A stretch of 5,187 nt of DNA from Endozoicomonadaceae bacterium (GTDB lineage: Bacteria > Pseudomonadota > Gammaproteobacteria > Pseudomonadales > Endozoicomonadaceae), in contig JAAOIJ010000105.1 in assembly GCA_015163815.1 (NCBI GenBank), positions 1 through 5,187 of the forward strand. The letters are read 5' to 3'. Shown piece after piece: positions 1-5,187 of this stretch. Within the stretch, counting starts at the first letter, position 1. Each line of letters opens with the position of its first letter. Position numbers and translations under genes: made by a program. A model generated the notes under the pieces. It had not been told where the DNA came from. It made no database searches and worked only from the letters and a program-made list of their open reading frames with translations.

Positions 1-162
1 AAAGAAAAAGACACACAGACACGACAAACAAATTTATTTCAAAATGAATTGAGCAATCTACTCGATCTTGATCATGAACTCATTCCTTGGGCAGTCTTGG
101 ATAGCATGGCTTTTGTTGTGCTTGAATTTTTTTACCTCAATATCTATCATTCAGTCGTTTAA
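1..162 (+). CDS. C-terminal end of an unrecognised protein (5' cut by window)
   Basis: Frame 1 is open from the first base to TAA at 160-162, giving 53 residues that begin KEKDTQTRQTNLFQNEL and end with NIYHSVV. The start lies outside the window. The visible part runs from a polar, charged stretch into a hydrophobic segment (about residues 33-53, with AFVVLEFFYLNIY) that could be a helix or a membrane-proximal tail. I do not recognise the family. Support is the uninterrupted frame, plausible amino-acid composition and a following hairpin at 183-230 that could end its transcript. The short length means an open frame by chance cannot be excluded. Confidence 0.45.
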   Translation, partial: KEKDTQTRQTNLFQNELSNLLDLDHELIPWAVLDSMAFVVLEFFYLNIYHSVV

Positions 163-182
163 ATTATTTTTTCACAAAAACA

Positions 183-230
183 AAATCAATTTTTTTTATA
201 TTTTTTACAAAATTTAAAAAAAATTGATTT
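183..230. repeat. AT-only inverted repeat / long hairpin
   Basis: The arms 183-198 (AAATCAATTTTTTTTA) and 215-230 are exact 16-bp reverse complements. After one T-T mismatch (199/214) the pairing continues for 5 bp (200-204 with 209-213) around a 4-nt loop, TTAC. The stem has only one G-C pair. It starts 20 bp after the stop codon at 160-162, so it may be a terminator in an AT-rich genome. It lacks the usual GC-rich stem followed by a separate U-tract; the right arm also overlaps a direct repeat. It could instead be the end of a mobile element or a rearrangement scar. Confidence 0.7.
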
Positions 231-244
231 ATTCAGAGTCGACT
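208..244. repeat. Imperfect direct repeat, left copy
   Basis: This stretch matches 3127-3162 in the same orientation with one single-base indel and a few substitutions. The core, 222-236 (AATTGATTTATTCAG), is identical to 3140-3154. It overlaps the right arm of the 183-230 hairpin and ends where recognisable homology of the first paralog begins (about 241). The two copies bracket the tandem pseudogenes and the IS256 scar. Confidence 0.5.
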
Positions 245-1249
245 ATGTATGCTTATCTAAATTTAGAAAAATCAGAAAAAAAAGAACAAAACACTCGAAA
301 AATAGTGACTGGTTTGATGTCATGTGTTGATATAGGTGTTTCATGCTATGGAGACGAATTCAACGCTTATATAAGCCAGATAAGGAATGCTTATGAAGAA
401 CAGTGTTTTTTTACTGTTGTTACGATTTTAGATGAAGCACTATGGCGAAAGTATCGCTTATCAATCGATACGACAGACAACCTGAAAGCTCAAGCCAAAC
501 GTTTATTGTCATTAGACGTTTTTGAATCAAAACTTCAAAAATTTGAAAAGATAGCATTTGAAATATTAGCAGAGAAGAATGCTGAAATAAAGAAAATAGA
601 TGCAATACATTTAGATCTGAAAAATAGATGGCTATCTTCAACAAAACACAGGAAATTCACATTTTCATCCTCTGAAGCACAACAAATATCTCAATTAGTT
701 TCTGAGAATGACTCTAAAGGAATACGTGGAAAACTATCTAAACTCGATGTCAGTAAAATAACAGATATAGAAAAGAGAAATTTATTACTACTTGTTTTAG
801 AGAAAGAAGCTGCTTTGGATTACGAAATTTTAATACATTGTAATGTATTGCCACAATCTCATGACCATCAAGCTGAAGTTATTTCAACCCTCTTTAATGT
901 ATGCTTAGATTCAAATGACAAGAATTTTTATAGCAGATGGTACTGTTGTATTTTTATATCCAGCCAATCTTGCTTGTATTAAGCATTTTATTCAGATAGC
1001 GAATGAGCATGATATACCCGTTTTGGCTTCTTGGCTGCTCTTAAACATAAATATCGGCCAGTCGTCAGTATAGGTAACTTTGAAGATATCAGCTTAACCA
1101 TTCCGTATAAGACTCAAACACTGCCAGAACAGATTCAGATTGAGCCGTCTGAATTATCTCCTTATGTTGTTGGTGAAATGAATATGCCATTCAGTGACTT
1201 CAGTGAAAATCAGTCTATATCACAATTCAACGCATTATCCATTCAGTAG
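241..1249 (+). pseudogene. Paralog copy 1 of an unrecognised protein family, truncated and frameshifted
   Basis: This is a broken paralog of the gene at 1463-2914. Shared blocks, in order, are LMSC, IRNAY, ILDE..LW.KY.LSID, F.ILAEK, KITDI, VIS..FNVCL.SNDK, LASxLLL and LTIPY. Relative to copy 2 the first 150 or so codons are missing, including the secretion-like N-terminus. No Shine-Dalgarno site precedes the first ATG (245) or the alternative TTG (224). Frame 2 aligns up to RWY at about 943. Homology then continues in frame 3 (FLYPANLACIKHF to ASWLLL, about 951-1043) and returns to frame 2 from about 1046 (KHKYRP to the TAG at 1247). Two nearly compensating indels are therefore needed, and without them translation stops at 980-982. 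The function is unknown. The protein looks helical, charged and without catalytic motifs that I recognise. The true C-terminus may once have reached 1339 (acidic DDEYSIFHTDEES reading in frame 2). Confidence 0.75.
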
Positions 1250-1368
1250 ATATAGAAGCAGATTAAATGATAGTCATATAGTGACGATGAGTATAGTATT
1301 TTTCATACAGATGAAGAATCTAGAGAGCATAGGAGCTGAATTCTGATGATCTTTATTATATTAAATGT

Positions 1369-1397
1369 TTGATTTTTTATAAAAAGAGAATTAGAAT
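1369..1397 (+). promoter_or_regulatory. Sigma70-like promoter for paralog copy 2
   Basis: A -35-like TTGATT (1369-1374) and a -10-like TAGAAT (1392-1397) are separated by exactly 17 bp. This predicts a start near 1404 and a leader of about 60 nt before the ATG at 1463. AT-rich DNA produces such matches by chance, but the spacing and placement in the gap before a gene with a ribosome site are favourable. Confidence 0.45.
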
Positions 1398-1450
1398 GTT
1401 ATTTTCATAAATAGCATTATATTTTTTATTTTAATACTAATGAAAATTAA

Positions 1451-1455
1451 TAAGG
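1451..1455 (+). promoter_or_regulatory. Ribosome binding site of paralog copy 2
   Basis: TAAGG lies 7 nt upstream of the ATG at 1463. The TAA at 1451-1453 is in frame with that ATG, so the reading frame cannot start further upstream. This fixes 1463 as the start. Confidence 0.55.
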
Positions 1456-1462
1456 TCATCCA

Positions 1463-2914
1463 ATGTTACCTCAATCTATGATATCTTTTTTATTTATAGC
1501 TTCAGCTTATGTTTTTAATATAATGTGTATTGTCAGTTCTTGTTCGCTAGAAGCAGGTTTCAATACAAGATCATATACTTGTGACGAACCCCTTGATTGG
1601 CATGCTAGGTCATTAAATTCTATTGTCGTTGCAAACCTTCCACAAAAAAAGCATATGTCACTTCAGGCTAAGCTTGATAAAGAAAAGGTATTTACTGCGT
1701 GTTTTATTGAAGTAAAAGGACTGCAATTACTTGATAATTATAAGTTTCTTTAGTTTATGTCTAAGCATGTAGAAGATTCTTTTATTCGGCATAAGTTGTT
1801 TGATAAGGATGAAACTTATTTCTCTATCCTTATAACATCAATATATGAAAAGCTATACCCCTGTAGCCAGAATGGTATCTCAAGATATGCCGAGGCGTTA
1901 GTGAACATGATTCTTAAAGACTATCTGTCTGCTAGTCTTATGTTAGAAGAGCAAAAATTAGAAGAGCAAGCATCAAACGCTCAAAAGACAGCTGATATTC
2001 TGATGTCATGTATTGAGATAGGCATTTTATTATATAGAGCCGAATTCAAAGAAGTTTATATAAAGAAGATAAGGAATGCTTACAAAGAGAAGTCTTTTCA
2101 TACCCTTGTCGCTATTTTAGATGAAAAACTATGGACAAAATATCAATTATCAATTGACAGTATAGAAGACCTAAGACTTCAAGCCAAAGGTTTGTTTTTA
2201 GCAGATCTGATAGTAGATCCTCAAGAATTCAAAAAAATGCAATTTAAAATATTAGCCGAGAAAGATGTTGAAATAGAGAAAATATATAAAATACATCTAG
2301 ACTTACAAAGTAGACAACAATGTTTAAAACAACACAAGGAATTCAAATGGGCTTCCTCTGAAGCAGAGGAAATATTTTAATTATTTGATGAGACTAACTA
2401 TGAGGTCATACAAGAGAAACTATTTGCAATTGATGTCAATAAAATAACAGATATAGACAAGAAAGATTTATTAATTATAGCTTTAGAGAAAAGAGATATA
2501 AAACATTACCGCCTTTTATTAGAGCATGATATACAGCCACTACCTAGTTACCTTCAATCTAAGGTTATTTCAGCCATCTTTAATGTATGCTTGGAGTCAA
2601 ATGACAAGTATTTTGATGACCACTGGTACGATTATATCTTTTTGTATAGCCTATCTAGGAATAAGAATTTTATTGTGATAGCAAATGCCTACTTGATACC
2701 AATTTTTGCTTCTTTACTGCTCTTAAAAAGTAAATGTCGGTTAGATCGATTCAGGATAGATGACTTTATAGACCAGCATACAAGTTTGGATTTAACAATC
2801 CCGTATCAAACTGAAAAACTTCCAACAACGATCTGGATTTCGCCGTTTGAATTATGTTATTATGTTGGAATGGGTATGCTATTAGAGCCAAGTCAAAATG
2901 AGGACACGCCCTAA
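1463..2914 (+). pseudogene. Paralog copy 2: lipoprotein-like unrecognised protein, two in-frame stops, 3' end replaced by IS
   Basis: One frame runs for 484 codons from ATG 1463 to TAA 2912-2914, interrupted only by TAG at codon 97 (1751-1753) and TAA at codon 306 (2378-2380). Sequence similarity to copy 1 continues straight across the second stop. There the paralog has CAA (Gln) at the same place (QQISQLVSE against EEIF-stop-LFDE), so a C-to-T nonsense change is likely. Residues 6-24 are hydrophobic and are followed by VSSC (Cys27), a lipobox-like end, although the n-region lacks Lys/Arg. This suggests export, perhaps as a lipoprotein. The rest is helical and charged, with the family blocks listed for copy 1. 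One stretch, DLLIIALEKRDIKHYRLLLE, loosely resembles an ankyrin-like helix pair. The last residues (about 475 on) differ from copy 1 and meet an IS256 remnant, so the native C-terminus is probably lost. A shorter secreted product of 96 residues is still possible. Family and function are not recognised. Confidence 0.75.
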
Positions 2915-3077
2915 GAATAAACGTGTTTTTCCAAGTGAAGAATCGGTGTTTAAAACGTTGTACTTGACAATAAATGATATTACATCAAAATGGACTGCGC
3001 CGAGACGAAATTGGCATGAAGCAATGGCTTATTTTTTGATCAAATTTGACGATCGCTATTTAAGGGTTGAAATATGA
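2898..3077 (+). pseudogene. IS256-family transposase, C-terminal remnant
   Basis: Frame 3 from 2898 to TGA 3075-3077 encodes 59 residues with the characteristic C-terminal block of IS256/Mutator-type DDE transposases: NKRVFPSEESVFKTLYL, then ITSKWTAPRRNW, then a closing aromatic segment. The usual pattern is FPs-E-S-lylal-I-kKWt-p-rnW. All upstream transposase domains are missing. Homology may begin a few codons earlier (about 2889), and this overlaps the 3' end of paralog copy 2. The piece is what remains after an IS inserted into or next to that gene and was then largely deleted. Confidence 0.8.
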
Positions 3078-3103
3078 ATTTACATACTTACGTTGACAGA
3101 TCC
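3076..3103. mobile_element. Probable right end of the IS256-type element
   Basis: Directly after the transposase remnant, 3076-3103 contains GAATTTACATA and TTGACAGATCC. The order, A/T-rich TTTACA followed by TTGACA and the element edge, resembles terminal inverted repeats that I recall for IS256-family elements. The matching left end is not present in the window, so the exact boundary is inferred. Confidence 0.35.
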
Positions 3104-3126
3104 GTATTATTTTGTGGCCAAAGTCT

Positions 3127-3162
3127 CAAAATATAAAACAATTGATTTATTCAGCATTGACT
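3127..3162. repeat. Imperfect direct repeat, right copy
   Basis: This is the partner of 208-244, with an identical 15-base core at 3140-3154 (AATTGATTTATTCAG). It overlaps the last codons and the stop of the minus-strand pseudokinase gene (stop at 3147-3149), so this copy includes the 3' edge of a functional gene. Confidence 0.5.
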
Positions 3163-4307
3163 CGTGCTGGGTATAAATTTGATAGCAACGGTAATGGAGT
3201 ACTGGTTCTTTTTAAAGCATCTTTAAACTCCATCAGTCTATCATAATTAATATGTTTGATATTATTTATTATATTCATTTTTAAGGTAGCAGGTATAATA
3301 ACCTCGAATCCCCAGGAGCAGATGAGTATTTTTTTTGTTATGTTGTTGAATAAAGCTTCCCTTTCCAGCCAACCTTTTTTAGAGTAACAGCTTATCCATT
3401 GTGCTTCAGTTACTTTGCTGTAAAATAAGAGGGAATCTATATTGTAATCAAGAAGATATGCTTTAAAAATCGTAGCTATGCAATGACGGATATTATCTAA
3501 TTGCCGACCAGGATAATGAATCATCAGGCTATCTTCTTCATTTTCAACAGCAGCATTTTCAAAGAGAACGACTTTAATGATACTTTTTGTCGGACAATAT
3601 ATGAAATCTTTAGGTTGCAGATGAAAAAATTCAATATGTGCTTTATATAATGCATTATATATTTCAAGTAACTGATAAAAAATATAATTCATATGCTTTT
3701 CTATTAAAAGTAACTTTGAAATATTACGCCTATACGGAAAAGTAATATCACAAATTCCGCTCGATATTTTAGATAGTGAATATCCTGATTCAATATATTC
3801 ATACGCTAAATATCTTTTAACTCGAAAGATCTGCTTTATATCCGTGACTATAGCGTTGTTGACGAATTCTCCAAAAAATCTTATAAAATGAGGTGATCTC
3901 TTTTCTGGTAACAAATTGACAACTTCTTTATTATGAAAAACTCCGCGAACACATGTCAAATTGAGTTCTTTTAAAACAACCACTTGATGATGTTGTATGC
4001 AATGCACTTTATGTATAGTATATATTCTTGTATTTTTTATTGTTTCAGCTTGATTCATGTCAAAAAAAGAATTGATTGAATCAATTTTAAGCACTGAAGA
4101 ATAACCTTGTAAAGCACAACAAGAGCTTACATCAGGATTTGTATATAACAGGCTTTTTTCAGGTGAATTTGTGATTCTTAGTTTTTTTATATCAGGAAGT
4201 TCTTCATCTGAATCTGTAATTCTTAATCTTTTTATATCAGGAAGCTCTTCATATGAACGCTTTCTTGATATAGATATGCTAAAATTAGTTTGAATACTAT
4301 AAGCCAT
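3147..4307 (-). CDS. Protein-kinase-fold protein, probable pseudokinase, with basic N-terminal tandem repeat
   Basis: This is an intact 386-residue gene. I place the start at ATG 4307 because AAAGGAAGT precedes it by 4-5 nt; the upstream in-frame ATG at 4350-4352 has no ribosome site. Residues 16-48 hold two 15-residue repeats (EELPDIKRLRITDSD and EELPDIKKLRITNSP) with basic clusters. Residues about 95-290 follow a protein kinase layout. The ATP-lysine strand is VVVLKEL (K113) and the helix-C glutamate is E128. SPHFIRFFGEF follows, then a hinge-like strand, YLAYEYIESGYSL (166-178). A long helix comes next, then FFHLQPKDF (227-235) at the HRDLKPEN position, VVLFENAA (246-253) at the DFG position, and DNIRHCIATIF (271-281) as helix F. 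The catalytic Asp is replaced by His229, the Asn by Asp234 and the DFG Asp by Leu248, and no glycine loop is seen. Ordinary phosphotransfer is therefore unlikely, and a binding, scaffold or non-canonical role is inferred. No signal peptide or membrane segment is apparent. The kinase relationship is read by eye and is distant. Confidence 0.6.
   Translation of the reverse strand: MAYSIQTNFSISISRKRSYEELPDIKRLRITDSDEELPDIKKLRITNSPEKSLLYTNPDVSSCCALQGYSSVLKIDSINSFFDMNQAETIKNTRIYTIHKVHCIQHHQVVVLKELNLTCVRGVFHNKEVVNLLPEKRSPHFIRFFGEFVNNAIVTDIKQIFRVKRYLAYEYIESGYSLSKISSGICDITFPYRRNISKLLLIEKHMNYIFYQLLEIYNALYKAHIEFFHLQPKDFIYCPTKSIIKVVLFENAAVENEEDSLMIHYPGRQLDNIRHCIATIFKAYLLDYNIDSLLFYSKVTEAQWISCYSKKGWLEREALFNNITKKILICSWGFEVIIPATLKMNIINNIKHINYDRLMEFKDALKRTSTPLPLLSNLYPARVNAE
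4171..4260 (-). repeat. Two tandem 45-bp units within the pseudokinase gene
   Basis: Units 4171-4215 and 4216-4260 are adjacent, the same length, and differ at 8 of 45 positions. Each encodes 15 residues (EELPDIK-R/K-LRIT-D/N-S plus one residue). Because the unit is a multiple of three, copy number can change without breaking the frame. Confidence 0.85.
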
Positions 4308-4311
4308 ATTC

Positions 4312-4320
4312 ACTTCCTTT
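4312..4320 (-). promoter_or_regulatory. Ribosome binding site of the pseudokinase gene
   Basis: Read on the minus strand, AAAGGAAGT ends 4 nt before the ATG at 4307. It is the only good Shine-Dalgarno match near either candidate start and decides for the 386-residue product over a 401-residue one. Confidence 0.6.
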
Positions 4321-4369
4321 TTATATGTATTGATAAGTAATGAATTCTTCATGATTTTAGACAGTTTTT

Positions 4370-4386
4370 ATGCAAATAAGTTGCAT
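4370..4386. promoter_or_regulatory. Small palindrome upstream of the pseudokinase gene, possible operator
   Basis: ATGCAA-ATAAG-TTGCAT is a perfect 6-bp inverted repeat with a 5-bp spacer, 63 bp upstream of the start codon at 4307. Its size and spacing suit a dimeric helix-turn-helix repressor. No convincing -35/-10 pair was found next to it, and a single short palindrome in AT-rich DNA can arise by chance. Confidence 0.25.
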
Positions 4387-4475
4387 CTTCTTAGACAATA
4401 ATTGTTATGAATTAAAAGTCCATATTTTAAATAATAAATATTATAAAAATCAACATAATATACATTATTTTATAG

Positions 4476-4992
4476 GTAGCTGAGTTAGATTAAAAAATAA
4501 TGTCATTGTATGCTAAAGGTATGAAGCTTTCTGATATTAAAAGACAGTTATAAGCATGATATGAAGTAGATATCAGTGAGTTTTTGATAAGCAAAGTAAT
4601 AGAAAGTGTTATAGATGAAGTCACTTCATAGCAGAATAGAGCATTAGAAGCTGTCTACCCTATCGTATTGTTGGATTGTTTAGTTGTCAAAGTGAAACAG
4701 GAAAGTTGCATGCTTAACAAAGCAGTATATATTGCTTTAGGCCTGGATATTAAGGGTAAAAAGGATATATTAGATGTATGGGTGAGTGACAATGAAGGTG
4801 CAAAATTTTGGTTAAATAATTTAACAGATATGAAAAATAGCGGCATGAACGATATGCTGATTATTGGTGCTGATCATTTGGAAAAGATGTCAGAAGCAAT
4901 AGCAGTTATCGACCCGAAATATGAACATCAATCATCTATTGTGCATTAAATTAAGAAATAGCTTGAAATTTGTTTCTTATAAGCATGAATAG
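4476..4992 (+). pseudogene. IS256-family transposase, central fragment with nonsense codons and a frameshift
   Basis: The frame reads VAELD-stop-KIMSLYAKGM, then DISEFLISKVIESVIDEV and YPIVLLDCLVVKV. Further on come NKAVYIALGLDIKGKKDIL, SDNEGAKFW, LTDMKNSGMND and LIIGADHLEKMSEAI, ending in SSIVH. This is the usual order of the central IS256 transposase region. The first catalytic Asp (VLLD, codon 4674-4676) and the second (GAD, codon 4872-4874) are present. The frame is broken by TAA 4491, TAA 4551, TGA 4557 and TAG 4629; the last sits where the family normally has Trp before QNR. A frameshift near 4942-4947 lets LRNSLKFVSYKHE continue in another frame to TAG 4990-4992. The N-terminal DNA-binding part, the catalytic Glu and the C-terminus are missing, so the element cannot move by itself. 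Confidence 0.85.
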
Positions 4993-4999
4993 CAATGCC

Positions 5000-5187
5000 T
5001 CAGTTGTAAGATTTACGATAAATTGCGTGTGTTTTTGGAAATGATTTTTGCTGAAAGTTGTGAGCTCCTTGTCTTTGAGCTGCTGCTATTTCTTGGTAAG
5101 AATAACCATCTAAAATATTAGAATTATCCCATATAATAGGCGGTAAATCATACGCTAATCGAATACCTATGCAAAAAGCTGCTAATG
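5000..5187 (-). CDS. C-terminal end of an unrecognised protein (5' cut by window)
   Basis: The minus strand is open from the window edge to TGA at 5000-5002, giving 61 residues. They include AYDLPPIIWDNSNILDGYSY, then QEIAAAQRQGAHNF, and end with IYRKSYN. The mix of hydrophobic, aromatic and polar residues looks like real protein, with an apparent helix EIAAAQRQ. I do not recognise the family. The start and most of the protein lie beyond the window. It converges with the IS256 fragment that ends 8 bp away, so its own terminator may have been affected by that insertion. Confidence 0.5.
   Translation of the reverse strand, partial: LAAFCIGIRLAYDLPPIIWDNSNILDGYSYQEIAAAQRQGAHNFQQKSFPKTHAIYRKSYN

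Noticed and set aside
420..644. 74-residue minus-strand open frame
   Set aside because: It lies opposite the well-supported coding frame of paralog copy 1, whose similarity to copy 2 shows the true strand; no ribosome site or protein family is apparent.
1463..2914. Reassigned genetic code (TAA/TAG read as Gln), since both stops in copy 2 could be Gln codons
   Set aside because: The 386-codon minus-strand gene has no internal TAA or TAG, the IS256 fragment has TGA as well as TAA and TAG where normal sense codons are expected, and copy 1 has frameshifts. General pseudogene decay explains all of this.
3108..3133. Hairpin between converging genes (7-bp arms TATTTTG/CAAAATA) as a terminator
   Set aside because: The stem is short and nearly all A-T with a 12-nt loop and no convincing U-tract; this level of symmetry is common in AT-rich DNA.
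4308..4352. Upstream ATG giving a 401-residue pseudokinase
   Set aside because: No Shine-Dalgarno site precedes it, while the ATG at 4307 has AAAGGAAGT at a good distance.
4360..4440. A -35/-10 promoter for the pseudokinase gene
   Set aside because: TAAAAT and TTGTCT/TTGCAT-like hexamers occur, but none pair at 16-18 bp spacing; several weak combinations are equally possible.
4655..4846. 63-residue minus-strand open frame
   Set aside because: It is the reverse-strand shadow of the recognisable IS256 transposase fragment.
1..5187. CRISPR arrays, tRNA or rRNA genes
   Set aside because: No regularly spaced repeats, cloverleaf-like segments or conserved rRNA motifs were seen on reading both strands.

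Overview
The window is AT-rich (roughly two-thirds A+T). It contains decaying genes, insertion-sequence scars and only one long intact reading frame. Shine-Dalgarno-type sites (TAAGG before 1463, AAAGGAAGT before 4307), one good sigma70-like promoter and IS256-family transposase remnants show that it is bacterial. The AT bias, pseudogenes and an effector-like kinase-fold protein suggest a reduced, host-associated or intracellular bacterium. The sequence alone does not separate Rickettsiales/Holosporales, Legionellales, Amoebophilaceae or chlamydia-like lineages.

Layout: 1-162 is the 3' end of an unrecognised plus-strand gene. A 48-nt AT-only hairpin follows (183-230). Next come two diverged tandem copies of one unrecognised gene family, both broken. 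Copy 1 (241 to about 1249) lacks its 5' part and has two frameshifts. Copy 2 (1463-2914) keeps its promoter, ribosome site and a secretion or lipoprotein-like N-terminus, but carries in-frame TAG (1751) and TAA (2378) codons. Its 3' end runs into the last 59 codons of an IS256-family transposase (2898-3077) and a probable IS end (near 3076-3103). An approximately 37-bp imperfect direct repeat (208-244 and 3127-3162) brackets this whole block.

On the minus strand, 3147-4307 is an intact 386-residue gene. It reads as a protein-kinase-fold protein whose catalytic Asp, metal-binding Asn and DFG Asp are replaced, so it is probably a pseudokinase. Its N-terminus holds two tandem 15-residue repeats rich in Lys/Arg. 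To its right is a second IS256 transposase fragment (about 4476-4992) with nonsense codons and a frameshift. The window ends with the C-terminal 61 codons of another unrecognised minus-strand gene (5000-5187).

There is no clear operon. The pseudokinase converges on the broken tandem block and is divergent from the 4476-4992 IS fragment. The most interesting elements are the pseudokinase with its basic tandem repeat, and the unrecognised tandem family with a lipoprotein-like start.
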